Source of the DNA: Microbacteriaceae bacterium
GTDB taxonomy: Bacteria > Actinomycetota > Actinomycetes > Actinomycetales > Microbacteriaceae
Length of the DNA stretch: 64,000 bases
Direction: 5' to 3'
Assembly: GCA_031177985.1 (NCBI GenBank)
Contig: JAPSJW010000001.1
Span: forward strand, 868,001 to 932,000
A program made the position numbers and the translations under genes. Below are positions 15,769 to 25,088 of the stretch, piece by piece; positions within the stretch are counted from its first letter, which is position 1, and the number at the start of each line of letters is the position of its first letter. The notes under the pieces were generated by a model. It had not been told where the DNA came from. It searched no databases and saw nothing but the letters and a program-made list of their open reading frames with translations.

Positions 15769-18594
15769 CTACGCGCGGTGCGCGGGTTCCTTGCGCTGGC
15801 CGGCGTCGTCGGATGCGGGAGCAGTGCGCGGCGGCAGGAACCGGAAGACCGCCCAGGTGCCGACCGCGACGACCCCGAACACGACGAAGAGCGTGCCCCA
15901 CCCGAGCACGGGAGTGCTCAGCTCGCCCCAGTTGCCCGGCATCGGCACCACGACGATCACGAAGACCACGAAGGCGGCCGCATAGGTCGCGACCCAGACG
16001 ACCCGTGACCAGCTGAAGATCGTCTGCCCGTCGAGGAAGTCGAACGGCAGCAGGGTGACCACGATCGTGCCGAGGGCCTCGAGCGTGATGGCTGTCAGCA
16101 GCTCCTGCGAGAGCAGCCCCCAGAAGCCCTCGGTGCCGTCGACCACGCCGAGCGCGAACCACGACAGCACGCCCAGGGCCACCGTGAGTCCGACGCCGAA
16201 GAGAGCGACGATCGCGTCGTGGCGCTTGTGCAGCTCGCGCGCGAAGATCACGCCGATCACGAGCCCGAACAGGAAGCCGGGGGAGATGCCTGCCATCCGC
16301 GACACCGCGACGGAGAGGGCCACCAGCAGCAGGGCGGCGGGCATCGGCTGCCAGCTGCTCGCCACCTGGTAGCGGCTCCGCGCGAACAGGTTGACGAGCT
16401 GCGCGACCGCGAGGTTCACCACGATGACGCTCACGATCATCGCGAGCAGGAGGCGTGCGGAGGAGCCGTTGAACCCGAATCCGGGGTCGGCGAAGCCGAG
16501 GATGACCGCCGCCGCGAGCGTCGTCGCTGCGATCCCGCCCCAGCTGGTGCCGAGCAGGCGCCCGAAGCCGACGCGCAGCGCCGACATCCGCCTCGATACC
16601 GGAGCGAGCCAGCCGAACGCGCGGTCGTAGTTGCTGCGCACGGCGGACTTCAGCAGCTCCGCCGGGAAGGCGACGAGCAGCAGGAACGCGAGCGCCAGCG
16701 CTCCCGTGACGGCGAGCGCGGTGGGGGAGAGCGTGAAGTCCGAGGGGCGCCGGAGCGCCTGCGAGAACACCGTCGGGTCGTCGAAGCCGCCGCCGAAAGC
16801 CGCGGTGTCGCGTGCCGCGGCGATCGCGGCGACGCCCTTGTCGTCGTCGTCATCCGCGGGCGGCGCGCTCGGTGCAGGGGTCGGCGCGGCATCCGCCATC
16901 GCCACGATCGGCACCACTACCGAGTCGGGCACCGGGTCGCGGCCTTCGGGCGTCACGGTGACGTAGAGCTCGTGCTCACCCGGCTCGACGCCTGCGGGGA
17001 TGGTCGTGACGATGCGGAAGGTCCCGTCGTCGCCCACGGTGGTGCTGCCGAGGGGCACCGGGTCGGAGCGGAGCTCCGCGTTCACGGCGCTGCCGACGGG
17101 CAGCCCGGAGCTCGAGAGCACGACCGTGTCACCCGATGCGAGCTCGGCGCCGGTGAGGTCGTTGCCCGCGAGGTCGGTCACCGAGAGCTCCCAGGCGAGC
17201 GGCGGCTCGGGCACTGGAGTGGGGGTGGGCGGCGGAGCCGGCGGCTCGACGACGGGGATCACCGGCGGAGGCGCCGGGAGCGCGGGCGGTGCGGGTGGGA
17301 CGACGGGGGGTGCGGGTGGGACGACGGGCGGGGGTGTGACGGATTCGGCCACGACGGTGAAGGTGCGCAGGGCGTCGGGCGCGAACTGGACCCCCTCGCT
17401 GTCGCTCTCGGTGCTGTAGCGCACCACGATGGTGTGCTCGCCGAGCGATAGCGGCGGGGTCGTGCAGTCGAAGGTGGCGTCGAAGGTGAACAGACCGCAG
17501 AGCTGCGTGTCACCCTCCCACACCGAGACGGGGCCCGGCCCATCGACGGTGCCGGCGATTCGGACCGTGGGATCGGTTGTGGTCGACCCCTCCACGGGCG
17601 TATCGATGTCGGCGGGCTGAAGGCCGAACAGGACCCGGAGCAGGAACTCGCCATCGGGACTCGGCCCCAGATTTCCCGCGAGATCGCTCTGGTACGCGCC
17701 GATCGAGTATGAGCCGCCTTCGCCGAGAGGCGACTCAGGGTTGCACGACCAGATGCCGTCGGAGTTCGCGGTGGTCGAGCAGTACTGGAGGCCCGGCTCC
17801 TGATAGGGCGGCTCGCCGTCCGGGTCGGGCGCGTAGAACACCGTGACGTCGGCGAACGGCTCGCTCGTGCCCTCCATCGCGACGAAGGGGTCGGTCGTCT
17901 CGACCTCCGCGGGCGGGGAAGCGTTGACCGTGTCGTAGGGGGCGGTGAACTCCGGCATGCCGGGCGCCGTCGTGTCGATGATGATGGCCGAGACCGCCTG
18001 GTCGGAGTCCACGTCGCCCACGACCTGGGTCGCGACGATCCCCTGCTCGCCCTCGCCGAGGCCGATCTGCGGCTCACAGCTCCAGGTCGTCGGGGTCGGC
18101 AGGGTCGTCGGGCAGAAGAAGCCGCCGACGGCCACGTCCACCGGGGCGTCGGGGTAGCGCGTGCCGGTGAGCGTCGGCGTCGTGTCGTTCGTGGCAGCCG
18201 GATCGTCGATCCCCGGGGGGAGGGAGACGGGGAACTCGAGGCCCTGGGAGTCGTCCGGGTCTCCTCCCGGTCTGCTCGCGGTGATCACCGCCGCGGGCGA
18301 GCTCGTCGTGAATCCGAGAGTGCAGGCCCAGTTGCCCGCCTCGTCGGCGAGCGCCTCGCACCCGGAGCTGATCGGTTGCGCGGTAGCCCCGTCCACCGCG
18401 GTCACCGTGATCGCGTCGCCCGGGTCCGCGCTACCGGTGAGGTACAGCGGCGAGTTCGTGATCCCGGTGTTCTCATCGAGCCCGAGCGCCACGGGAGCCG
18501 CAGTCGCGGGCGAGGCGACGCCGAAGACGAGCGCAGCGACGGTGCCGACGAGCAGGAGAGGTGCCAGAGCTCGGGTGCGGCCGTCGCGAACCAT
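15769..18594 (-). CDS. Large exported Ig-like / polytopic membrane protein
   Basis: A 941-residue envelope protein. An N-terminal signal peptide (about 1-33, ending near ATAAPVA) is followed by several Ig-like beta-sandwich repeats to about residue 430, each with paired cysteines of the type ...SCxx, CTL, WSC, YCS. A Pro-rich linker with repeated PPAPPVVP comes next, then another Ig-like domain, an Asp-rich segment, and a C-terminal half with about eight transmembrane helices (from about 650) containing SPGFLFGLVIG. The architecture recalls actinobacterial 'FGLLP-motif' membrane proteins, but this is tentative. It stands alone between operons. Function unknown; surface adhesion or transport is possible. 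Confidence 0.8.
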   Translation of the reverse strand: MVRDGRTRALAPLLLVGTVAALVFGVASPATAAPVALGLDENTGITNSPLYLTGSADPGDAITVTAVDGATAQPISSGCEALADEAGNWACTLGFTTSSPAAVITASRPGGDPDDSQGLEFPVSLPPGIDDPAATNDTTPTLTGTRYPDAPVDVAVGGFFCPTTLPTPTTWSCEPQIGLGEGEQGIVATQVVGDVDSDQAVSAIIIDTTAPGMPEFTAPYDTVNASPPAEVETTDPFVAMEGTSEPFADVTVFYAPDPDGEPPYQEPGLQYCSTTANSDGIWSCNPESPLGEGGSYSIGAYQSDLAGNLGPSPDGEFLLRVLFGLQPADIDTPVEGSTTTDPTVRIAGTVDGPGPVSVWEGDTQLCGLFTFDATFDCTTPPLSLGEHTIVVRYSTESDSEGVQFAPDALRTFTVVAESVTPPPVVPPAPPVVPPAPPALPAPPPVIPVVEPPAPPPTPTPVPEPPLAWELSVTDLAGNDLTGAELASGDTVVLSSSGLPVGSAVNAELRSDPVPLGSTTVGDDGTFRIVTTIPAGVEPGEHELYVTVTPEGRDPVPDSVVVPIVAMADAAPTPAPSAPPADDDDDKGVAAIAAARDTAAFGGGFDDPTVFSQALRRPSDFTLSPTALAVTGALALAFLLLVAFPAELLKSAVRSNYDRAFGWLAPVSRRMSALRVGFGRLLGTSWGGIAATTLAAAVILGFADPGFGFNGSSARLLLAMIVSVIVVNLAVAQLVNLFARSRYQVASSWQPMPAALLLVALSVAVSRMAGISPGFLFGLVIGVIFARELHKRHDAIVALFGVGLTVALGVLSWFALGVVDGTEGFWGLLSQELLTAITLEALGTIVVTLLPFDFLDGQTIFSWSRVVWVATYAAAFVVFVIVVVPMPGNWGELSTPVLGWGTLFVVFGVVAVGTWAVFRFLPPRTAPASDDAGQRKEPAHRA

Positions 18595-18614
18595 GTCATC
18601 TCCGGGAATGAGAA

Positions 18615-18659
18615 TTTCCCTCGCAGAGAGGGTGGCCGGAGCCTACACCCTGAGGGAAA
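18615..18659. promoter_or_regulatory. Inverted repeat in divergent intergenic region
   Basis: TTTCCCTC (18615-18622) and GAGGGAAA (18652-18659) form perfect 8-base arms 29 bases apart, between the leftward membrane-protein gene (start 18594) and the rightward ROK gene (start 18758). It could be an operator or a leader hairpin; nothing else decides. Confidence 0.35.
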
Positions 18660-18757
18660 CGGGGTGAATGGCCAGGTTGACCCGCCCGGGAACCGTCGCT
18701 TACGATCGATTGCGCTGGGAACGATCCCACATCGGCAGGGACCGGGCGGAGGACCAC

Positions 18758-19741
18758 ATGGCTGCTGCATCCGCGCCGGTGCTCGCACTCGACATCGGCG
18801 GCACCAAGCTCGCGGTCGGAGTCGTGCATCCCGACGGCCGGATCGAGGGCCTCATCGTCGAACCCACCCGCAAGCAGGAGGGTCCCGACGCGGTACTGAG
18901 CCGCCTCTTCGACATGGGACACCGCGCCATCGCGGCGAGCGGAGCATCCGTCGCCGCTGTGGGGGTCGCCTGCGGCGGGCCGCTCGATGCGCAATCCGGC
19001 ATCCTGCTGTCGCCGCTGCACCTCCCGGGCTGGGTGGACATCCGGATGACGGACCTCGCCGAGCGAGCCTTCGGTGTTCCGGCGGTGCTTGAGAACGATG
19101 CCACAGCGGCCGCCCTCGGCGAGTACCGCTACGGCGCGGGCCGCGGCACGAGAACCATGCTCTACCTGACCGTCTCGACCGGGGTCGGCGGCGGTGCCGT
19201 CATCAACGGCGCGCTGCACCGGGGAGCAGCCGGCAACGGCGGGGAGTACGGGCACATCCTCGTGCGCTCCGGAGGCCGCGAGTGCCTCTGCGGTCGACGC
19301 GGGTGCCTCGAGATGTACGCCTCCGGCACGTCGATCGCGGCCCGCGCCGCGGAAGCCGTCGCCGAGCGCGGCGAGGGGTCCGAGCTCGCCGCCCTGCCGG
19401 AGATCCGCGCCGAGCACGTCTCAGCCGCGGCTCAGCGCGGCGACGCCCTGGCCCGCGAGGTGTGGGTCGAGACCACCGACCTCCTCGGCAGCGCGATCAC
19501 CGATCTGGTGAACATCGTCGAGCCCGACCTCGTCGTGCTGGGCGGGGGAGTGACGCGCTCCGGCGCCTTCCTGCTCGACCCGGTGCGCGCCGTCGTCGCC
19601 CGAGACGCCATGCCCCCCGCCGCAGCGGCGGCCCGCGTGCAGCTCGCCGCCCTCGGCGACGAGGTCTGCGTCGTCGGAGCCGCAGCCGTCGCATTCGACG
19701 CCCTGACCACCCGCTTCCCGAAGGAGCCCACGCGTGTCTGA
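18758..19741 (+). CDS. ROK-family sugar kinase
   Basis: Cytosolic ATP-dependent hexose or N-acyl-hexosamine kinase. The N-terminal ALDIGGTKLAVGV phosphate loop, the ENDATAAALGEYRYG segment, and the zinc-binding cluster in CLCGRRGCLEMYASG identify a catalytic ROK kinase; there is no N-terminal helix-turn-helix, so it is not a regulator. ATG 18758 is chosen because CGGAGGACC just upstream is a good ribosome binding site; the frame extends 30 codons further without family features. The stop lies inside the start of the SIS gene (8-base overlap), so the two act together on the same sugar phosphate. Sugar not determined. Confidence 0.9.
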   Translation: MAAASAPVLALDIGGTKLAVGVVHPDGRIEGLIVEPTRKQEGPDAVLSRLFDMGHRAIAASGASVAAVGVACGGPLDAQSGILLSPLHLPGWVDIRMTDLAERAFGVPAVLENDATAAALGEYRYGAGRGTRTMLYLTVSTGVGGGAVINGALHRGAAGNGGEYGHILVRSGGRECLCGRRGCLEMYASGTSIAARAAEAVAERGEGSELAALPEIRAEHVSAAAQRGDALAREVWVETTDLLGSAITDLVNIVEPDLVVLGGGVTRSGAFLLDPVRAVVARDAMPPAAAAARVQLAALGDEVCVVGAAAVAFDALTTRFPKEPTRV

Positions 19742-20339
19742 TCCCACGGACGACGTCGTCCGCGACCACTGGACCGAGCACGTCCACGCCGCTCAGGCAT
19801 TCGAGGCCCTGCTGCCCGAGGTGCGGAAGGTGGCCGACCTGCTGTGCGCGACCTTCGCCCAACGGGGGGTGCTCTACACGTTCGGCAACGGTGGCAGCGC
19901 GGCAGACGCTCAGCACTTCACCGGGGAGATCATCGGGCACTACCGCGCCGATCGCCGCCCGCTGCCCGCGGTGACGCTGAGCACCGACCCGACGACGATG
20001 ACCTGCATCGCGAACGACTACTCCTACGACGTCGTCTTCTCGCGCCAGGTCGAGGCGCTCGCCCGCCCCGGGGATGTCGTGGCCGCCTTCAGCACGAGCG
20101 GCAGGAGCCCGAACATCGTCGAGGGTCTGCGCGCCGCGAAGGCGAACGGCGCGACCACGGTGCTGTTCGGCGGTGGTGCTGGCGGCCCGGCCGCGGAGCA
20201 CGCCGACCACCTGCTGCTCTCCCCCTCCTCCCACACCCCGCGGATCCAGGAGCTGCACACGCTCATGCTCCACGCCATCTCGGACGTCATCGACCGCTGG
20301 GCCGTCGACCAGGACGCGGCGGGAAGCAGCCCGTCATGA
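19734..20339 (+). CDS. SIS-domain sugar-phosphate isomerase (GmhA-like)
   Basis: A 201-residue single SIS-domain protein closest in feel to phosphoheptose isomerase. The phosphate-binding signature FGNGGSAADAQH (50-61), AFSTSGRSPNIVEGL and the C-terminal IQELHTLMLHAISD helix are all present. It starts on GTG inside the end of the ROK kinase gene and its stop overlaps the alpha-mannosidase start (ATGA). No heptose-biosynthesis genes are near, so in this setting it more likely isomerises or binds the phosphorylated product of mannoside breakdown than makes heptose. Confidence 0.87.
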   Translation: MSDPTDDVVRDHWTEHVHAAQAFEALLPEVRKVADLLCATFAQRGVLYTFGNGGSAADAQHFTGEIIGHYRADRRPLPAVTLSTDPTTMTCIANDYSYDVVFSRQVEALARPGDVVAAFSTSGRSPNIVEGLRAAKANGATTVLFGGGAGGPAAEHADHLLLSPSSHTPRIQELHTLMLHAISDVIDRWAVDQDAAGSSPS

Positions 20340-23038
20340 GTTCGTCCGCTCCGATGTCGAACGCGCCGTCGGGCACGCAGCCGGAGGGCCTGCCCTCCGC
20401 TCAGCGCCCGTTCGCGACCCCCGATCGGCACATCCACATGATCGGCAACGCCCACCTCGACCCGGTCTGGCTGTGGCCCTGGCAGGAGGGCTACCAGGAG
20501 GCCCGAGCCACCTTCTGGTCCGCCATCCAGCGGATGGAGGAGTATCCCGACTTCGTCTTCACCTGCGACCAAATCGTGCTGCTGAGCTGGGTCGAGGAGC
20601 AGGACCCCGAGCTCTTCGAGCGGATCAGGGAGCGCGTCGCCGAGGGACGCTGGGTCAATGCAGGCGGCTGGTGGGTGGAGCCCGACTGCAACATGCCGAT
20701 GGGCGAGAGCTTCGTGCGGCAGGGGCTCTACGGGCAGCGCTACCTGCTCGAGAAGTTCGGGCGGATGGCGAGCGTCGGCATGAACGTCGACCCGTTCGGG
20801 CACAACGTGATGCTGCCGCAGATCCTGCGCGGCCAGCGCCTGGACTCGTACATGTTCCTCCGCCCAGGCCCTCACGAGAGCGACTTCCGCGACACCCTGT
20901 TCTGGTGGGAGGCGCCGGACGGCTCCCGCGTGCTGGGCTATCGCATCCCCTACGAGTACTGCAGCCCGGCGGGCAGCGTCGACGGGCAGACCGACAAGTC
21001 GCTCGGCGCCCTGGGGTCGGCCCTCGGAACCCTCATGGTGTTCTACGGTGTGGGCAACCACGGCGGCGGACCGACCAAGGCCAACATCGAGTCGATCCAT
21101 CGCTACGATCGCATGGGCTCGTTCGGAAGGATGACGATGTCCTCTCCTCGCACCTACTTCGACGAGGTGCTCGCCAGGGGCGAGCAGTACCTGGCCGACC
21201 TCCCGGTGCGCCGCGACGACCTCCAGCACCACGCGCCCGGCTGCTACTCCGCCCACTCGGGCATCAAGGCCTGGCAGCGTCGCGCGCAGTACAACGTGCT
21301 GAACGCCGAGCGCTGGGCGGCCCTCGTCGCCGTGCGCGACGGCATCCGTTACCCCCGCGAGGAGCTCGCCACCGCCTGGAAGCAGATCCTCTTCAACCAG
21401 TTCCACGACGTGCTGCCGGGCAGCGCGATCGAGGTGGCCTACGACGACGCCCGCGACCAGCTCGGTGAGGCGACGTCGATCGCGAAGCGCCTCATCACCC
21501 GCGCGCACAACGTGATCGCTCGCCAGGTCGACGTGCCGTTCGAGGACGGAACCCAGCCCGTGCTCGTCTTCAACCCGCATCCGTGGCCCGTATCGACAGA
21601 CGTCGACCTGCACTACGGCGCGACGCCGCTCGGCATGCACGTCGTCGACGCCGACGGCGAGCCGGTCGCGCACCAGACGATCCAGTCCCGCGCGACCACC
21701 AACACCACCGGCCGGGGGGCACTCGTGTTCCGCGCCGAGCTGCCCGCCTTCGGCTACCGCCTCTACCGCCTGCGCCCGGGTGCGTCCCCAGTGCAGGCTT
21801 CGACGCGGCAGCTCACCGCGAGCACCACCGTGCTCGAGAACGAGCTCGTGCGCATCGAGCTCGACGAGCAGAGCGGATGGCTGCGCTCCTACCTCGACAA
21901 GCGCACCGGCGTCGACGTGCTCGCGGGCAGCGACCCCTCCACCCACACGCAGCTCTGCGAGGACCCCACCGACACCTGGGGCCACCGGGTCGTCTCCTAC
22001 GCGTGGGACGGCGCAGAGATGCCCGTGCAGCGCATCCTCGTGCGCGAGAACGGGCCGCTGCGCTCGCGCGTGCGGGTCGAGCGGGCCTGGGGCGCCTCGA
22101 CGCTCGCCGAAGACCTCATCCTCGACCACGATTCCGCCGTGCTGCGGGTCGAGGTCTCCCTCGACTGGCGTGAGCAGGCGCACCTGCTGAAGCTGCGCTT
22201 CCCGACAGGGCTGGCGGAGAGCCGCGCCACCTACGAGATCCCGTTTGGCGAGCTCGAGCGCCCGGTCGACGGGGCCGAGGAGCCCGCCCAGTCATGGGTC
22301 GACCTCACCGGCACGATCGGGGGAGCGCCCGCTGGCCTCACCGTCATCGCGACCAACAAGCACGGATGGGACGCCTCGCCCACCGAGGAGGGTGCGAGCA
22401 TCGGCATCACCGCGGTGCGCAGCCCCGTCTACTCCTGGCACGACCCGCGGCTGCTTGACGGCGACGACATCTACACGTTCCAGGATCAGGGCGCGCAGCG
22501 GTTCAGCTACGAGCTCGTGCCCCACGCAGGCGACAGGCGCGCGGCCGACCCCACCCGCCGCGCGACCCTGCTCGGAGCCCCCGTGCGCGCCATGCTCGAG
22601 TCGTCGCACGGCGGCGTGCTGCCGTCGTCCCACTCCTTCGCCTCCGACGGAGCGTCGTCCGTTCTCGTCACGGCGATCAAGGGCAGCGAGGATGCGGTGG
22701 ACGACCCCGCCGCGGGCGGTGCCGACCTCATCGTGCGAGCCGTCGAATCCCACGGCTCGGCGACCCGGGCCATTCTCCGTCTCGATGTCCTCGACCGGGT
22801 GATCGAGGAGGACTTCGGCCCGTACCAGCTGCGCACCTTCCGAGTGCCGCGGGATCCCGAGCGCCCCGTCGTCGAGGTCGACCTGCTCGAACTCCCGATC
22901 GAGGGGGGAGCGGTCTCGTCGGATGCCGGCGCCCGACCTGAGACCGGCACGACGGAGCAGGTCGGCGACGCGCCCGAGCCGGGCGCCGAGTCCGAGGCGA
23001 GCTCGGTGCAGCGCACGTCGGGTCGTCTGAAGCCGTAG
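20336..23038 (+). CDS. GH38 alpha-mannosidase
   Basis: Retaining Zn-dependent alpha-mannosidase of 900 residues, apparently cytosolic. Zn ligands begin in GNAHLDPVWLW (H40, D42), and the catalytic nucleophile is Asp152 in MNVDPFGHN. Further family features are GGWWVEPDCNMPMGES, YGVGNHGGGPTK and NQFHDVLPGSAI, then the C-terminal beta domains. The start is fixed by the ATGA overlap with the SIS gene. With the ROK kinase and SIS isomerase it forms a three-gene operon that would hydrolyse an imported mannoside and then phosphorylate and isomerise the sugar. Confidence 0.93.
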   Translation: MSSSAPMSNAPSGTQPEGLPSAQRPFATPDRHIHMIGNAHLDPVWLWPWQEGYQEARATFWSAIQRMEEYPDFVFTCDQIVLLSWVEEQDPELFERIRERVAEGRWVNAGGWWVEPDCNMPMGESFVRQGLYGQRYLLEKFGRMASVGMNVDPFGHNVMLPQILRGQRLDSYMFLRPGPHESDFRDTLFWWEAPDGSRVLGYRIPYEYCSPAGSVDGQTDKSLGALGSALGTLMVFYGVGNHGGGPTKANIESIHRYDRMGSFGRMTMSSPRTYFDEVLARGEQYLADLPVRRDDLQHHAPGCYSAHSGIKAWQRRAQYNVLNAERWAALVAVRDGIRYPREELATAWKQILFNQFHDVLPGSAIEVAYDDARDQLGEATSIAKRLITRAHNVIARQVDVPFEDGTQPVLVFNPHPWPVSTDVDLHYGATPLGMHVVDADGEPVAHQTIQSRATTNTTGRGALVFRAELPAFGYRLYRLRPGASPVQASTRQLTASTTVLENELVRIELDEQSGWLRSYLDKRTGVDVLAGSDPSTHTQLCEDPTDTWGHRVVSYAWDGAEMPVQRILVRENGPLRSRVRVERAWGASTLAEDLILDHDSAVLRVEVSLDWREQAHLLKLRFPTGLAESRATYEIPFGELERPVDGAEEPAQSWVDLTGTIGGAPAGLTVIATNKHGWDASPTEEGASIGITAVRSPVYSWHDPRLLDGDDIYTFQDQGAQRFSYELVPHAGDRRAADPTRRATLLGAPVRAMLESSHGGVLPSSHSFASDGASSVLVTAIKGSEDAVDDPAAGGADLIVRAVESHGSATRAILRLDVLDRVIEEDFGPYQLRTFRVPRDPERPVVEVDLLELPIEGGAVSSDAGARPETGTTEQVGDAPEPGAESEASSVQRTSGRLKP

Positions 23039-23254
23039 CCCCTCCGGAACGATTCCGAAGTGGCGTGTCAAGACCCTCACCCCAGGCGGGTCCAGGGCCT
23101 ACTTTTCCTCCTCCGGCGTGTCCCGCCTCGCGCGCTGTGCGCGGCCTGAGCGCTGGCCCCCAGGGCCCTGTCTTCCCCTTGAGGCGGCGGCGCTCGCGAC
23201 GTCTGCTGAGAGAGAACTCCTGATCCACAGGAACAGAAGGAAGGGCACTGGGAT

Positions 23255-24067
23255 ATGTCTCTCACCACCAACAACCCCGCCGACCTGATCGGCTCCACGG
23301 TCTACGACCGCGATCACGACAAGATCGGCTCGGTCGAGCAGATCTACGTCGACCCGAACACGCAGGATCCGCTGTTCGCCTGCGTCAGCACCGGCTTCTT
23401 CGGCACCTCGCAGACGTTCGTGCCGATCGACCGGGCAACCCAGGGCGATGACGGCATCGTCGTCCCCTACGAGAAGGCCTTCGTGAAGGACGCCCCGCGC
23501 ATCGAGCCCGAGGGGGCGCTCGAGCCGGGCGAGGAGAGCGCGCTCTACGAGTACTACTCGATGACCGGCTACGACGACTCGTCGTACGACACCGATGCGA
23601 ACGTCGGCTACGACGACACCTCGTCGACCGTCGGACACACCGGCACCTCGGCTGCGGTCGGCCACTCCGATACCACCTCGACCGGTGGCACGGATGACGC
23701 GATGACCCGCTCCGAGGAGCAGCTGCATGTCGGCAAGGAGCAGGTGCAGACCGGGCGCGCCCGCCTGCACAAGTACGTCGTCACCGAGAACCAGACGGTC
23801 GACGTGCCGGTCACCCGTGAGGAGGTGCGCCTCGAGCGCGAGCCGATCACCGACGGGAACGTCGGAGACGCCGTCTCCGGTCCGGAGATCAGCGAAGCCG
23901 ACCACGAGGTGACCCTCACCGAGGAGCGCGTCGTCGTCGACAAGGAGACCGTGCCGGTCGAGCGCGTGCGCCTCGACAAGGACGTGGTCACCGACACCGA
24001 GCAGGTCAACGAGTCGGTGCGCAAGGAGGAGATCGAGGTCGAGGGCGACGGCGACGTGCGTCGCTGA
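23255..24067 (+). CDS. PRC-barrel and YsnF/DUF2382 stress protein
   Basis: A 270-residue cytosolic protein. Residues 10-85 form a PRC-barrel (GSTVYDRDHDKIGSVEQIY), a low-complexity Asp/Ser/Thr/Tyr/Gly linker with DTSSTVGHT-like repeats runs to about 145, and residues 160-265 form a DUF2382 domain with its repeated RxEEV and TEERVVVDKE blocks. This pairing is common in actinobacteria and usually linked to desiccation or general stress, though the biochemical role is unknown. GAAGGAAGGG at 23236-23245 is the ribosome binding site. A strong terminator follows, so it is monocistronic. Confidence 0.88.
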   Translation: MSLTTNNPADLIGSTVYDRDHDKIGSVEQIYVDPNTQDPLFACVSTGFFGTSQTFVPIDRATQGDDGIVVPYEKAFVKDAPRIEPEGALEPGEESALYEYYSMTGYDDSSYDTDANVGYDDTSSTVGHTGTSAAVGHSDTTSTGGTDDAMTRSEEQLHVGKEQVQTGRARLHKYVVTENQTVDVPVTREEVRLEREPITDGNVGDAVSGPEISEADHEVTLTEERVVVDKETVPVERVRLDKDVVTDTEQVNESVRKEEIEVEGDGDVRR

Positions 24068-24082
24068 CTTCGGACCAGCTAG

Positions 24083-24111
24083 GAGGGCCGGCAATCGGGT
24101 TGCCGGCCCTC
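24083..24111 (+). terminator. Hairpin terminator after stress-protein gene
   Basis: Perfect 12-base arms, GAGGGCCGGCAA (24083-24094) and its complement (24100-24111), enclose a 5-base loop and are followed by TTCC. Confidence 0.85.
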
Positions 24112-24234
24112 TTCCGTGTTCGGCTCGCAGGTCAGGAGCCGCAGAGCCTCGGGTCGAAACGAACTCCACGTCGAGCAGGATGCCGATCGATCCCTGCCCG
24201 GCGCCCCCGGGTCCCCGCCCGTAGGCTCGTCCGC

Positions 24235-24612
24235 ATGCTGCCGCTCTCCCCGGTCGACATAGCACGCGAGCTCGACCAGGTCACCCGTCACTGGACCCCG
24301 CGGGTTATCGGACGGGTCAACGACCAGTACGTAAAGGTCGCGAAACTGCTCGGCGAACTGGTGTGGCACGCGCACGACGCCGAGGACGAGCTGTTCCTCA
24401 TCGTCTACGGCACGCTCCGCATCCAGCTCGAGGGCGACCGGGAGGTCGTGCTCGCACCTGGCCAGTTCTACGTCGTGCCCGCGGGGGTGCAGCACAATCC
24501 GGTCGCCGAGGAGGAGGTCGGCATCGTGCTGATCGAGACGGTCACGACTGCGCACACCGGTTCGGTGGTCTCCGACCGCACGGTGCCCATCGAAGATCAG
24601 CTCGGCGGCTGA
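24235..24612 (+). CDS. Cupin-domain protein
   Basis: A 125-residue single-domain cupin. The metal-site motif 1 is seen in WHAHDAEDELFLIVYGTLRI and motif 2 in PGQFYVVPAGVQHNPVAE, giving the usual His/His/Glu/His ligand set. Small cupins of this kind act as sugar-phosphate isomerases, dioxygenases or ligand-binding proteins; the sequence does not say which. No ribosome binding site stands out before the ATG. It ends 13 bases from the convergent GNAT gene. Confidence 0.87.
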   Translation: MLPLSPVDIARELDQVTRHWTPRVIGRVNDQYVKVAKLLGELVWHAHDAEDELFLIVYGTLRIQLEGDREVVLAPGQFYVVPAGVQHNPVAEEEVGIVLIETVTTAHTGSVVSDRTVPIEDQLGG

Positions 24613-24625
24613 CCGACGCATCGGG

Positions 24626-25084
24626 TCAGTGCGGCAGCCCCACCCAGAGGTGCAGCAGCCGCTCGGATTCCACGTAGCCCGAGCGGCGGTAGAACGGGAT
24701 CGCCGCCTCGCTCGAGTGCACGGTGATCCGCTCCAGTCCGAGATCCGCGCCGCGCTGCCCGATCGCGGCGAGCAGGGCTGATCCGACGCCGAGGTCCCGG
24801 TGCTCGGGCAGTACGAGCACCGACTGCACGTCGCCGGTCATCCGCTCGAACGAACCGGGCGAAGGGGTGCGCGGCAGCAGCGCCAGCCACGCCATCCCGA
24901 TGATCGCCCCGTCGAGCACGGCGAGGAAGCAGGTGTGCGCGCCCTCGTGCTCCGTCATCCAGCGCACGAAGCCGTCGAGGAAGCCCTCGGTGACCTCGGC
25001 CTCCTCGGACGAGGTGCGCCAGCGGAACGCCGCGACGTCGGCGTAGTCGTCGCGACCCGCCGTGCGGATCGTGACCTGCGTCAT
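24626..25084 (-). CDS. GNAT family N-acetyltransferase
   Basis: Acetyl-CoA-dependent transferase of 152 residues. The motif A of the family is VQSVLVLPEHRDLGVGSALLAAIG (acetyl-CoA pyrophosphate loop R-D-L-G-V-G), followed by ITVHSSEAAIPFYRRSGYVES at the end of the fold. The substrate is unknown. It lies four bases downstream of a small membrane protein gene, so the two share a transcript. Confidence 0.9.
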   Translation of the reverse strand: MTQVTIRTAGRDDYADVAAFRWRTSSEEAEVTEGFLDGFVRWMTEHEGAHTCFLAVLDGAIIGMAWLALLPRTPSPGSFERMTGDVQSVLVLPEHRDLGVGSALLAAIGQRGADLGLERITVHSSEAAIPFYRRSGYVESERLLHLWVGLPH

Positions 25085-25088
25085 CCGT

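Noticed and set aside
23039-23254. A possible ECF-sigma promoter (GGAAC at 23046 with GTC 16 bases later) before the stress-protein gene.
   Set aside because: The -10 element does not match a known consensus well and the distance to the gene is about 190 bases.
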